DNA of 64,000 bases from Paeniglutamicibacter sulfureus (GTDB lineage: Bacteria; Actinomycetota; Actinomycetes; Actinomycetales; Micrococcaceae), in assembly GCF_039535115.1 (NCBI RefSeq), contig NZ_BAAAWO010000001.1, positions 2,790,001 to 2,854,000 of the forward strand, written 5' to 3'. The notes beneath the pieces are model-generated. The model was given only the letters and a program-made list of their open reading frames with translations, ran no database searches and had not been told where the DNA came from. Positions 51,575 to 61,041 of this stretch are shown piece after piece. Every line of letters starts with the position of its first letter. The first letter of the stretch is position 1. Position numbers and translations under genes: made by a program.

Positions 51575-52240
51575 TCACTCGACGCGAAGGCCCAGTTCGT
51601 TGGCGAGGATCGGGGCCAGGTCCAGGAGCTGCTCGTAGCTCACCGTGGCGCCCTTGAGCGCAGTGATTCCGGAGAGCGTGCGCAGGCGCGCCCCGCGCAG
51701 GTCCACGTCCTTGAGCTTGGCGCCGTTCAGGGCCAGGGTGTCAATGGTGCAGTCGATGAAGGTGACCCGTTCCAGGTTGGCGCCTCCTGCATCGAGCTCC
51801 TCGATGTGCACGTCGCGGAATTCCACGTCCTTGATCCTCGCGCGGCGCAGGTTCAGGTAGCCGAGCTTGGCCCGCTCGAACTTCACCGAGCGGAACGTGG
51901 CTCCGTAGAGCTCGGCCGATCCGATGCGTCCACCGACCACTGCGGTGTTCCACCATCCGGAGTCGGGTGCCTCGAGCACCGGGGCATTGACCTCCTCGAT
52001 GCGGCAATCCCCGAAGGTCACCCTGGCCATGGGTGCGCCCTGCAGTGAAACCGAGCGGAAGATGCATTCGGTGAAGACCGCGTCCTCCAGGTCCACCCCC
52101 GCCGCGTCGTCGGATTCGAAGAGCAGGCCCTCGGCGCGCCCGTCGGTTTCCAGCCCGGTCAGGTCCCCGGACCCGGTGGTGGCCGGTTCCTTGAAGGCGG
52201 GCAGGCGGGGGGCTTTCACGGATGCAGGCATGGGCATCAT
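51575..52240 (-). CDS. Pentapeptide-repeat-like protein
   Basis: Protein of 221 residues with degenerate A(D/N)LxX-type pentapeptide repeats from about residue 60 to 185 (AELYGATFRSVKFERAKLGYLNLRRARIKD; ANLERVTFIDCTIDTLALNGAKLKDVDLRGARL). These would form a right-handed beta-helix. The C-terminus (TVSYEQLLDLAPILANELGLRVE) is non-repetitive. Members bind DNA gyrase in some cases, but many are untested. Start at ATG 52240 is chosen among three close ATGs; no ribosome site, so a leaderless start is possible. Confidence 0.72.
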   Translation of the reverse strand: MMPMPASVKAPRLPAFKEPATTGSGDLTGLETDGRAEGLLFESDDAAGVDLEDAVFTECIFRSVSLQGAPMARVTFGDCRIEEVNAPVLEAPDSGWWNTAVVGGRIGSAELYGATFRSVKFERAKLGYLNLRRARIKDVEFRDVHIEELDAGGANLERVTFIDCTIDTLALNGAKLKDVDLRGARLRTLSGITALKGATVSYEQLLDLAPILANELGLRVE

Positions 52241-52376
52241 TTTATGCCGCACACCACGCCGGCACCGGGCAGGGGCGTGGGTAGGCGCACGTTGGCTTTC
52301 TCACCTCGGTGACAACTTGACGGGAGGTCCGGGGCAGTGTCGACGCGACGGTGGAGGGGGTTCCCCACCGCCGGCC

Positions 52377-54572
52377 CTAGCCGCCGGTGCCGAAGACCGG
52401 GTTTTGGTCCAGTTCCCTGGCGAGCATGGGCGCCAGGGACGCCGAGAAGTCGTGGGACAGATGTGACTGGTCGTAGTAGGTGATCAGCGAACCGATGACG
52501 GCGAAGCAGGTCTCTTGCGAGCAGATGGAATTGGTGAGGTCCGCGCGCACGATGCCGCGTGGGGCGGCATCGCTGTCCAGCGCCTTTTGCAGGTTCTCCC
52601 TGATCGACAGGCCCTCTTTGCGGGGCACCGCGCAGGCCAGCGGGTCGCGGGGGTTCGAGGCCACGCACGTGGGCACGTTCACGTTTCCCAGCCGCGGCAC
52701 CTCGTGGATCACCGCGACCGTCTTGCCGGCATCGATCCAGGATTGCCACAGGCTGGTGAAACCCTCGGTGGCCGGGTCGGCGAATTCGTAGCCCGGGGAG
52801 GAGATCCAAGAGCGCTTGTTGCCCTGCGCGGCCACGATCACGGCGTCAATGTCCCGATCCGCCGCGAGCCGCGGACCCAGGGCACGCACCGATTCGGTGC
52901 ATAGGCGCTCGGCCGTGCCGCTGAGTTTTTCGGAGCCCTTGAGCGCGGCGACCGAGGGCGAACAGCCGGAGCGGATGTGGGTCACCAGTTCCCAGTCGCG
53001 CTCCTCGGCGATTTCCACCAGCGCCGGCAGCCAGGCCGAGGCGTGCGAGTCCCCCACCACGGCAACGCGCAACCTGGGGTCAGTGGTCTTGCCGAGACGG
53101 CAGCTGGATTCCGCCACCTGCAGGGTGTCGGTTTCACAGCCCGGGAACAAGGGGCTGCGCACCTGCTGGGAGACGGCAACCGCCGAGGGCCAGGGTGCGA
53201 AGTCCGAGGCGACGGGCAGGCAGTCGGCCGCGTGTTCCAGCGTCCCGGCGCCGTAGCACGTGGAGGCGGTGTCCATCCGCGGCAGGTTCGCGCTCTGCGC
53301 CGACGCAGTGGTGCCCGCCCACGCGATCGATGCCAGCAGCATCATTCCTGCCAGCGCAAAGACCAACGTGTTGCGCACCGGCTTCAGCATTTTCCCGAAG
53401 CGCAGCGGATCCTCGATCAGCAACTGCGATAGCCAGGCCAGCAGGAGTGCCAGTCCCAGGATGCCTGCCTCGTGGTACCACTTTGGTTCGGCGTGCAGCA
53501 CGAAGGGTGCAACGATGATCAGCGGCCAGTGCCACAGGTAGGCCCCGTAGCTCACGTCCCCGACCCGGCGCACGGGGTGGATCGAGAGCCAGCTGGCATG
53601 GGAGAACCAGCGCATGCCCGGGAGCTGCGTGCCTGCGGCGGCGAGCAGCGCGGCGGTGCCGAGCACCGGAACCAAGGCCATGGTTCCAGGGAAGCGGGTC
53701 TCGGTGGGGATCAGCAGGGCACCGGCCAGCAACAGTGCGAGTCCGCCCCAACCCAGCAGCGCGCCGCGAAGTCCACCGACCCCGCGATTCACGCAGAACA
53801 AAGCGACCACGCCGCCGGCGGCAAACTCCCAGGCCCTTCCGGCCGTGTCGAAGTAGGCTGCCGAGGGGTTCGCAGTGGTGACCCAGAGTCCGTAGGCAAA
53901 GGAAAGGAGCATGATCGCTCCGATGGCGACCAGGAAGAGCCTGCGGGTCCCTGGTCCGGAGAAGCCACGCCGGTTGATGCTCGCCCGCGGCAGCAGCTTG
54001 CCGGCCACGAACGCGGCGCCTAGGATCAATAGCGGCCAAGCGAGGTAGAACTGTTCCTCCACGGAGAGCGACCAGTAGTGCTGCACCACGGTGGCCATTT
54101 GCCCTGCGGCCGAGTAGTCGGTGGCGTCGGCCACCAGCGCCCAGTTCTCAATGTAGAACCCGGCGGCGGCAACATGCTTGAACATGGTGCCGTGCTCGGT
54201 GGCAGGGATGAAGAAATACACCAGTGCGGCGCTGGCCAGGAGCACGGTGAACGCCAGGGGCAGCAGCCGCCGGATGCGCCGGGCCCAGAAAGTTGCCAGC
54301 TTGATGGTCCCGGTGGCGCGCATTTCCCGGAACAGGTGCGCGGTGATCAGGTAGCCGGAAATCACGAAGAACACGTCAACGCCGATGAATCCGCCGGTGA
54401 GCGCGCCGGGGCGCAGGTGGTGGATGATGACCATCAGCACGGCGATGGCGCGAAGTCCCTGGATATCGGCCCGGAATCCCATCGAGGAGCCGTTGGTGTT
54501 GATCCGTGGACCGTCCGCGGATGGGGTCCCGTGCGGGGATAACTGAGGGGCGGAACCGGTTCGAACTGTCAC
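52377..54572 (-). CDS. OafA/YrhL-type acyltransferase with C-terminal SGNH domain
   Basis: Membrane O-acyltransferase of 731 residues that would acylate a cell-envelope polysaccharide. The acyltransferase-3 domain covers residues 35-390: FRADIQGLRAIAVLMVIIHHLRPGALTGGFIGVDVFFVISGYLIT with the catalytic His, then SLSVEEQFYLAWPLL. An SGNH domain begins near 490 (RVAVVGDSHASAWLPALVEI). Its late DQSHLSHDF segment carries the Asp-His pair. GTG 54572 is plausible but the conserved part begins at an ATG 34 codons later. Terminated upstream by the hairpin at 54649. Confidence 0.9.
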   Translation of the reverse strand: MTVRTGSAPQLSPHGTPSADGPRINTNGSSMGFRADIQGLRAIAVLMVIIHHLRPGALTGGFIGVDVFFVISGYLITAHLFREMRATGTIKLATFWARRIRRLLPLAFTVLLASAALVYFFIPATEHGTMFKHVAAAGFYIENWALVADATDYSAAGQMATVVQHYWSLSVEEQFYLAWPLLILGAAFVAGKLLPRASINRRGFSGPGTRRLFLVAIGAIMLLSFAYGLWVTTANPSAAYFDTAGRAWEFAAGGVVALFCVNRGVGGLRGALLGWGGLALLLAGALLIPTETRFPGTMALVPVLGTAALLAAAGTQLPGMRWFSHASWLSIHPVRRVGDVSYGAYLWHWPLIIVAPFVLHAEPKWYHEAGILGLALLLAWLSQLLIEDPLRFGKMLKPVRNTLVFALAGMMLLASIAWAGTTASAQSANLPRMDTASTCYGAGTLEHAADCLPVASDFAPWPSAVAVSQQVRSPLFPGCETDTLQVAESSCRLGKTTDPRLRVAVVGDSHASAWLPALVEIAEERDWELVTHIRSGCSPSVAALKGSEKLSGTAERLCTESVRALGPRLAADRDIDAVIVAAQGNKRSWISSPGYEFADPATEGFTSLWQSWIDAGKTVAVIHEVPRLGNVNVPTCVASNPRDPLACAVPRKEGLSIRENLQKALDSDAAPRGIVRADLTNSICSQETCFAVIGSLITYYDQSHLSHDFSASLAPMLARELDQNPVFGTGG

Positions 54573-54648
54573 TCGGGCAAGCCTATCCCACCACCCGAAC
54601 CCTCGATCCGTCGTGGGGCCACAAGTTGATACTTCCAACAAATGGCGG

Positions 54649-54695
54649 TGGCCCCGAAGGGTGCGGATCCTTGGGATCCGCACCCTTCGGGGCCA
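54649..54695. terminator. 22-bp perfect hairpin after the ABC exporter genes
   Basis: The arms at 54649-54670 and 54674-54695 are perfectly complementary around ttg. No T-tract follows on the minus strand. It lies 44 nt after the stop of the exporter gene and 77 nt before the acyltransferase start. Confidence 0.75.
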
Positions 54696-54738
54696 TCTGC
54701 GCGCTGGCAGTGCCCGGCGCGCTACCGGCGCACCGGTT

Positions 54739-56814
54739 CTAGCCTTTCAACTCCGCTTCGGCGTCCTGTTCAAGGGCGGGCTCGCTGCCCTCGAGCACCG
54801 GGGCGCCGCCGGGGGCGGGTTCCGTGTCGAGAACCTCGGCCGGGCCGGCGAACTGCGACTGGTACAACCGGTAGTACGCACCGCGGGCGGCCAGCAGCAC
54901 CTCGTGGTTGCCCTGTTCCACGATCCTGCCCTCCTCCATCACCAGGATGGTGTCGGCATCGCGGATGGTGGAGAGACGGTGGGCGATCACGAAGCTGGTC
55001 CTGTCGCTGCGCAGCGCCGCCATGGCTTTCTGCACCAGCAGCTCCGTGCGGGTGTCAACCGAGGAGGTCGCCTCGTCGAGGATCAGCAGCGACGGGTTGG
55101 CCACGAACGCGCGGGCGATCGTGATCAGCTGCTTCTCGCCGGCCGACACGTTGGTGCCTTCCTCGTCGATGACCGTGTCGTAGCCCTCGGGCAGGGCGCG
55201 GACGAACCTGTCAACGAAGGTGGCCTTGGCCGCCTCGACGACCTCCTCGTCCGTGGCCTCCAGGCGCCCGTAGCGGATGTTCTCCAGGATGGAACCGCCG
55301 AAGAGCCAGGCGTCCTGGAGCACCATGCCGACCTTGGAGCGCAGGTCGGCCCGGCTGATCCGGGTCACGTCCACCCCGTCCAGGGTGATGCGCCCGGAGT
55401 TCAGCTCGTAGAAGCGCATGACCAGGTTCACCAGGGTCGTCTTCCCCGCGCCGGTGGGGCCGACGATGGCCACGGTGTGCCCCGGGTGCGCCTCGAAGGA
55501 CAGGTCCTCAATCAGCGGCTTGTCCTCCGAGTAGGAGAAGGTGACGTGCTCGAACTCGACGTGGCCGTCGGTGCGGGCCGGCAGCGACGCGGTCACGGTG
55601 TCCTCGTCCTGCTCGTCGGCATCCAACAGCTCGAAGGTGCGCTCCGCGGAGGCAACGCCGGACTGGAGCATGTTGGCCATGCCGGCCATCTGCCCCAGCG
55701 GCTGGGTGAACTCGCGCGAGTACTGGATGAACGCCGTCGCGTCTCCCAGGGACATCTGCCCCGAGGCCACGCGCAGCCCGCCGACCACGGCGATGCCGAC
55801 GTAGGCCAGGTAGGAGATGAAGTTCATGACCGGGAAGATCATGCCGGAGACGAACTGGGCGCCGAAGGAGGCCTTGTAGAGCTCCTCGTTCTTCTCGTGG
55901 AAGCGGTCCAGCATGTCCTGCTCGCGCCCGAAGACCTTCATCAGGTCGTGGCCGGAGAAGGACTCCTCGATCTGCCCGTTCAGTGCACCGGTGTTCTTCC
56001 ACTGCGCGGTGAACAACCCCTGGGCGCGGGAGCCGATGACGCCCGCGGCGACCGCGGAGAGCGGCAGTGCGATGAGCGCAATCAGCGCCATCTGCCAGGA
56101 GATGATGAACATCATGATGATGATGCCGATGACCGTCAGCAGCGATTGCACCAGTTGGCTGATCGCCTGCTGCAGCGCGTTCTGGATGTTGTCCACGTCG
56201 TTGGTGACGCGGCTGAGCAGGTCGCCACGCTGGCGCGTGTCGAAGTAATTCAGCGGCAACCGGTTGAGCTTGTGCTCCACGTCGCGCCGCAGGCCGTAGA
56301 CGACCTTCATGACCAGGCGGTTCAGCAACCAGCCCGAGGCCCACATGAACAGCGAGGCCACGAAGTACATGGAGAGCACGATGAGGATGTAGCGGCTGAG
56401 CAGGGGGAAGTCGATGCCGACGCCCGGGACGAGGTTCATCTTGGACATCATCTCGGCCAGGTCATTCTGCCCGGAGGCACGCAGCCCCTCAATGACCTGC
56501 TCCACCGGGACATTTGCGGGCATGTTCCCGCCAATGGCGCCGGCGAAGATCACGTCCATGGCCTGGCCCAGGATCTTCGGTGCGATCACCGAGAGAACCA
56601 CTCCGGCGGCCGCCAGCAGCAGGACCACGGTCATGCCGAGTTTTTGCGGGGCCAGCAGCCCCACCAGGCGCTTGGCCGAGGGCCAGAAGTGCTTGGCCTT
56701 GCGGACCGGGAGCGAGTCGCCGAACATGTCGGAGGCCCCGGCCGTGTCGAACTCGTCGATCTCGTCGGTCGGTTCCACGACTGCCGTTGTTTCCTTCTTG
56801 GTGCGTTTTGCCAT
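54739..56814 (-). CDS. ABC exporter, catalytically complete half (TM288-like)
   Basis: Membrane-spanning half-transporter of 691 residues. A 40-residue charged N-terminal extension precedes six helices, then an ATPase domain: Walker A GPTGAGKTT, Q-loop QDAWLFGG, signature SAGEKQL, Walker B LLILDEATSSVDT with the catalytic Glu, and H-loop IAHRLS. The ATG lies directly after the TAA of the partner gene. Together they form a heterodimeric drug or lipid exporter of the TM287/288 kind. Confidence 0.92.
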   Translation of the reverse strand: MAKRTKKETTAVVEPTDEIDEFDTAGASDMFGDSLPVRKAKHFWPSAKRLVGLLAPQKLGMTVVLLLAAAGVVLSVIAPKILGQAMDVIFAGAIGGNMPANVPVEQVIEGLRASGQNDLAEMMSKMNLVPGVGIDFPLLSRYILIVLSMYFVASLFMWASGWLLNRLVMKVVYGLRRDVEHKLNRLPLNYFDTRQRGDLLSRVTNDVDNIQNALQQAISQLVQSLLTVIGIIIMMFIISWQMALIALIALPLSAVAAGVIGSRAQGLFTAQWKNTGALNGQIEESFSGHDLMKVFGREQDMLDRFHEKNEELYKASFGAQFVSGMIFPVMNFISYLAYVGIAVVGGLRVASGQMSLGDATAFIQYSREFTQPLGQMAGMANMLQSGVASAERTFELLDADEQDEDTVTASLPARTDGHVEFEHVTFSYSEDKPLIEDLSFEAHPGHTVAIVGPTGAGKTTLVNLVMRFYELNSGRITLDGVDVTRISRADLRSKVGMVLQDAWLFGGSILENIRYGRLEATDEEVVEAAKATFVDRFVRALPEGYDTVIDEEGTNVSAGEKQLITIARAFVANPSLLILDEATSSVDTRTELLVQKAMAALRSDRTSFVIAHRLSTIRDADTILVMEEGRIVEQGNHEVLLAARGAYYRLYQSQFAGPAEVLDTEPAPGGAPVLEGSEPALEQDAEAELKG

Positions 56815-58548
56815 TTAGGCCACCTCCTCCACTGCCAGCTGGCTGGTCACGATTTCCTGGTAGGTTTCCGAGGATTCCAGGAGTTCCTCGTGCGTTCCGC
56901 GGGCCACGATTTCGCCGTGGTCCAGGACCAGGATCTGGTCGGCGGCGGTGATCGTTGAGATGCGTTGGGCGACGATGATGACCGCCGCATCCTTGGTGGG
57001 TTCCTTCAGCGCGGCCCGCAGGTGCGCGTCGGTTGCCACGTCGAGTGCGGAGAAGGAGTCGTCGAAGAGGTAGATCTCCGGCTTCGCGGCCAGGGCCCGG
57101 GCGATGCACAGGCGCTGGCGCTGTCCTCCGGAGACGTTGGTGCCTCCCTGGGAGATCGTCGAGCCGAGGCCGTCCTCGCGTGCTGCGACAAAGTCTTCGG
57201 CTTGTGCGGTGCGCAGGGCATCCCACAGGTCCTCTTCGCTGGCGTGTTCCGCGCCGAAGCGCAGGTTGGAGGCAACGGTTCCGGAGAAGAGGTAGGGACG
57301 CTGCGGCACGGTGGCCACCGCGGCGGAAATCTGCGCGCGGGTCAGCTCCGTGACCGGAGCCCCGCCCACCAGCACCTGGCCCTGCCTGGCGTCGTAAAGC
57401 CGCGGGATCAGGTTCAGCAGCGTGGTCTTGCCCGAGCCGGTGGACCCGACGATGGCGGTGGTCTCGCCGCGTCGGGCGGTGAATGAGATGTTGTTGAGCA
57501 CCGGCGCCTCGGCACCCGGGTAGCCGAAGGTGACGTTGCGGAACTCGATGGTTCCGGGGGCGTCCATCTCGGCGACGCGCTCGGTCTGGTCGGTGAGCGA
57601 CGGGACCATGGTGGTGACCTCGTCGATGCGCTCGGCGCAGACGATGGCGCGCGGGATCATCATGGCCATGAAGGTTCCCATCATCACCGCGATCAGGATC
57701 TGCAGCAGGTACTGCAGGAACGCGGTCAGCGCACCGACCTGCATTTCGCCGGTCTCCACGCGGTGTCCGCCGAACCACAGCACGGAGGCGGTGGCGATGT
57801 GCAGGATCATGCCGATCAGCGGGAACATCAACACGAAGAGGTTGCCGACCTTCACGCCCACGCGGGTGAGCTTGGCGTTGGCCTCCTCGAAGCGCTCGGT
57901 CTCGTGGGGTTCGCGCACGAAGGCACGCACCACGCGGATGCCGGTGATCTGCTCGCGCAGCACCCCGTTGATCCCGTCGATGCGGTCCTGCATCTGGCGG
58001 AAGAGCGGCATCAGGAAGATGACCAGCACGCCGACGACCACCAGCAGCACGGGCACGGAGACCCAGACCAGCCAGGACAGGCCGACGTCTTCGCGCAGCG
58101 CCATGATGATGCCGCCAACGCACATGATGGGTGCCGAGACCATGAAGTTCAGGCCCATCAGCACCAGCATCTGCACCTGCTGCACGTCGTTGGTGCCGCG
58201 GGTGATCAGCGTTGCGGCGCCGAACTTGTTGACGTCTTGCGCGGAGAACGCGGTGACCGCGTCAAAGACGGAATGGCGCAGGTCCCGGCCGATGGCCATG
58301 GCGGTCTTCGCGCCAAAGTACACGGCGGCGATGGCCGTGAGCACCTGGACGAACGCGACGGCAAGCATCACGCCGCCGGTGCGCCAGATGAAGTCGGTGT
58401 CGCCCTTGACCACGCCGGTGTCGATGATGCGGGCGTTGAGGCTGGGCAGGAAGAGTGTGGCGATGGTGGTGGCGAGCTGGAAGAACAGCACGGCGGCAAT
58501 CCACCACTTGTAGGGTTTCGAATGTCTAAGTATGAGCTTTAAGAGCAT
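56815..58548 (-). CDS. ABC exporter, half with degenerate ATPase site (TM287-like)
   Basis: Half-transporter of 577 residues: six helices, then Walker A GSTGSGKTT, signature VSGGQRQ, Walker B IYLFDDSFSALD and H-loop VAQRIS. The residue after the Walker B Asp is Asp, not the catalytic Glu, and the H-loop His is Gln. One ATP site is therefore non-hydrolytic, as in known asymmetric exporters. GAGGAC precedes the ATG at 58548. First gene of a two-gene operon. Confidence 0.92.
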   Translation of the reverse strand: MLLKLILRHSKPYKWWIAAVLFFQLATTIATLFLPSLNARIIDTGVVKGDTDFIWRTGGVMLAVAFVQVLTAIAAVYFGAKTAMAIGRDLRHSVFDAVTAFSAQDVNKFGAATLITRGTNDVQQVQMLVLMGLNFMVSAPIMCVGGIIMALREDVGLSWLVWVSVPVLLVVVGVLVIFLMPLFRQMQDRIDGINGVLREQITGIRVVRAFVREPHETERFEEANAKLTRVGVKVGNLFVLMFPLIGMILHIATASVLWFGGHRVETGEMQVGALTAFLQYLLQILIAVMMGTFMAMMIPRAIVCAERIDEVTTMVPSLTDQTERVAEMDAPGTIEFRNVTFGYPGAEAPVLNNISFTARRGETTAIVGSTGSGKTTLLNLIPRLYDARQGQVLVGGAPVTELTRAQISAAVATVPQRPYLFSGTVASNLRFGAEHASEEDLWDALRTAQAEDFVAAREDGLGSTISQGGTNVSGGQRQRLCIARALAAKPEIYLFDDSFSALDVATDAHLRAALKEPTKDAAVIIVAQRISTITAADQILVLDHGEIVARGTHEELLESSETYQEIVTSQLAVEEVA

Positions 58549-58851
58549 CAGGCAGTGTCCTCATGATTTTTTAGCCGCACGAATCCACCATGGTTTGGTG
58601 GCCCTTCGAGGGCGGCAACATGGCATTTTTCAGCCAAGCATTGGTCACTCTACCCTCGATGTCCCCCGGTTTGACCCTCCCAAAGACTGATTTTTCCAAA
58701 GGGTCTACATCGCAGGATGTAGGGGTGAAACGGCGACGACAACCATCATGCCTTGCAGCGCACGGTTTTCTCCGATTCCCTTTCAGTGTCCGCGAGAAAA
58801 CCCTAGGCTGGAAACGACATCAACAATTTGCTTGATCGAATGGAGAATTTC
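58549..58851. other. Divergent intergenic region
   Basis: No gene is seen. CTACATC-gcag-GATGTAG (58705-58722) is a 7-bp dyad that could serve either the ABC operon or the peroxiredoxin gene. Confidence 0.4.
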
Positions 58852-59328
58852 ATGTCCTTGACTTCAACACCCTTGTCCGCCGGCGAGCGCGCACCCAAGT
58901 TCACACTGGCCGACGCGCACGGCACGCAGGTAGCCCTGGACGACTATGCGGGCAAGAACGTTGTGGTGTACTTCTACCCCAAGGCGGCGACGAAGGGATG
59001 CACAACCGAGGCCTGCGATTTCAGGGACAACCTCAACTCGCTGCGGGCCGCCGGCTACGAGGTCCTGGGCATTTCCCCGGATGAGGGCGATGCGCTGGCC
59101 TCGTTCGCCGAGGCCGAGTCGCTGAATTTCCCGCTGCTCTCGGATCCCGATTTTGCGGTGGCCACTGCCTATGGTTCGTACGGGCAGAAAGAGGTCAACG
59201 GCAAGAAGTACTCCGGCACCCTGCGCAGCACCGTGGTGGTTGACCCGGACGGGAAGGTGGCCCTGGCCGAATACAACGTCGCCGCCGACGGCCATGTGGC
59301 CCGCCTGCGCGAGGAACTCGGGGTCTAG
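58852..59328 (+). CDS. bcp: Thioredoxin-dependent thiol peroxidase (Bcp-type peroxiredoxin)
   Basis: Cytoplasmic peroxidase of 158 residues. The peroxidatic Cys50 and resolving Cys55 lie in ATKGCTTEACDFRDN, the 2-Cys spacing of Bcp. FYPKAATKGC and GISPDEGDALASFAE match the family. ATG 58852 has GGAGAA 6 nt upstream. Monocistronic. Confidence 0.93.
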   Translation: MSLTSTPLSAGERAPKFTLADAHGTQVALDDYAGKNVVVYFYPKAATKGCTTEACDFRDNLNSLRAAGYEVLGISPDEGDALASFAEAESLNFPLLSDPDFAVATAYGSYGQKEVNGKKYSGTLRSTVVVDPDGKVALAEYNVAADGHVARLREELGV

Positions 59329-59379
59329 GAAGCCACCCGCGCACGGCTCCGCGGTCCCGGCGCCGGTGCCACGGCGGTT

Positions 59380-59423
59380 AAAAAGGCGGCACCGGCGCGG
59401 ATCGTGTCCGCGCCGGTGCCGCC
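59380..59423 (-). terminator. Intrinsic terminator of the asparagine operon
   Basis: A perfect 16-bp stem GGCGGCACCGGCGCGG / CCGCGCCGGTGCCGCC with a 7-nt loop is followed on the minus strand by TTTTT. It lies 10 nt after the permease stop. Confidence 0.9.
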
Positions 59424-59432
59424 CCCGTCTTC

Positions 59433-60962
59433 CTACTGAGAGTCGGAAGCCCCGTTGACAGAGAACTCGTGGTTCTCCGTCGGGTCGGAGAGCGCATCGG
59501 CGTTCGCCCGCGCCGCGGCAATGTCCCGGATGCGCCCGCGCGAGGCGTACCAACCGATCATCAGCGCCGGGATGATGACGATGATCGAGGCAACGGTCCA
59601 GGTGCCCACCGGGGAGTCGAAGGCCATCAGCACGATGACAGCGGCCAGGAAGGCGAGGGTCAGGTACCCGGTGTAGGGCGCCCCGATCATCCGGAAGGCC
59701 GGACGCACCGCTCCCCCACGCTTGGCCAGACGATAGAGCGCCAGTTGGCAGAGCACGATCATGCCCCAGGAGGCGATGATGCCCAGCGCTGCCATGTTCA
59801 GCACGATCTCGAAGGCATTGGCCGGAACAATCGCGTTGAGCACCACGCCGAGGCCAGCCACCGCGGCGGTCAGCGCGATGCCGCCGTAGGGCACACCCTG
59901 CTTGTTCAGCTTGGCGGTGAAGCGCGGAGCGGATCCGGCCAGCGCCATCGAGCGCAGGATGCGCCCGGTGGAATACAGGCCCGCGTTCAGCGAGGACATC
60001 GCCGCTGTGAGCACCACTAGGTTCATGATCGAGTCCATGCCGGAAACTCCGATGGAACCGAAGAACGTCACGAACGGGGACTCGCCGGCCTTGTAGGCGG
60101 TGTAGGGCAGCAGCAGCGAGAGCAGCACCAGCGAGCCGACGTAGAAGACGGCGATGCGGATGATCACGGTGTTGATGGCCTTGGGCATGACCTTCTCGGG
60201 ATTCTCCGTCTCGCCTGCGGCGGTGCCGATCAGTTCGATCGAGGCGTAGGCGAACACGACGCCCTGCATCACCACGACCACCGGCAGCAGGCCGTTGGGG
60301 AAGAACCCGCCGTTGTCGGCGATCAGGCTGAAGCCGACTTCGTGCCCGGGAATCGGGGACCCGAAGATGACGAAGTAGATGCCCACCGCCAGGAACCCGA
60401 CCAATGCGAGGACCTTGATCAGCGCGAACCAGAACTCGAGCTCGCCGAAGACCTTCACCGAGACCAGGTTCAGCCCCAGCACGATCAGCAGCGCCGCAAG
60501 CGCCCACACCCACTGCGGGACCGAGCCGATCCACGGCACGTACTTGGCGAAGAAGTTCATGTACAGAGCGATCGCGGTGATGTCCACGATGGCCGTCATG
60601 GCCCAGTTGAGCCAGTACAGCCAGCCGGTCACGAATGCTGCCTTCTCCCCGAAGAACTCCCGGGCGTAGGAGACGAAGGAACCCGAGGAGGGACGGTGGA
60701 CGACCAGTTCGCCCAGGGCGCGCAGGATCAGGAACGCGAAGAACCCGCACACGGCGTAGCTGAACATCAGGGCCGGGCCGGCACCGGCCAGGCGGCCGCC
60801 AGCGCCCATGAACAGCCCGGTGCCGATGGCCCCGCCGATGGCGATCATCTGGATCTGGCGGGATTTCAATCCCTTGTGCATTCCCTTGTCCTCGGCGGTC
60901 AATGCCGAGTTGGGGGTGTCGGGTCGGTGCGTGGTGCGGGTTTCTGGGATTTCACGTGTCAT
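59433..60962 (-). CDS. Amino-acid permease, probably L-asparagine (AnsP-type)
   Basis: APC-superfamily H+ symporter of 509 residues with 12 helices. [24 protein letters not shown] is the amino-acid transporter signature; [40 protein letters not shown] follows. The pattern is that of AnsP/GabP-type permeases. It is last in an operon encoding asparaginase and aspartate ammonia-lyase, which supports asparagine or aspartate as substrate. 79 bp after aspA. Confidence 0.87.
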   Translation of the reverse strand: MTREIPETRTTHRPDTPNSALTAEDKGMHKGLKSRQIQMIAIGGAIGTGLFMGAGGRLAGAGPALMFSYAVCGFFAFLILRALGELVVHRPSSGSFVSYAREFFGEKAAFVTGWLYWLNWAMTAIVDITAIALYMNFFAKYVPWIGSVPQWVWALAALLIVLGLNLVSVKVFGELEFWFALIKVLALVGFLAVGIYFVIFGSPIPGHEVGFSLIADNGGFFPNGLLPVVVVMQGVVFAYASIELIGTAAGETENPEKVMPKAINTVIIRIAVFYVGSLVLLSLLLPYTAYKAGESPFVTFFGSIGVSGMDSIMNLVVLTAAMSSLNAGLYSTGRILRSMALAGSAPRFTAKLNKQGVPYGGIALTAAVAGLGVVLNAIVPANAFEIVLNMAALGIIASWGMIVLCQLALYRLAKRGGAVRPAFRMIGAPYTGYLTLAFLAAVIVLMAFDSPVGTWTVASIIVIIPALMIGWYASRGRIRDIAAARANADALSDPTENHEFSVNGASDSQ

Positions 60963-61041
60963 GCGCAGGTGCCTCTCGGGGAGTGTCTGGGGGCTTGCTC
61001 AAGGGTGGAACGGGTTGAAACGCTGAAAACGGCCGGGCGGC

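Noticed and set aside
54613..56958. A 781-codon plus-strand frame opposite the ABC exporter
   Set aside because: It is the complement of a well-supported ATPase gene and has no recognisable domain.
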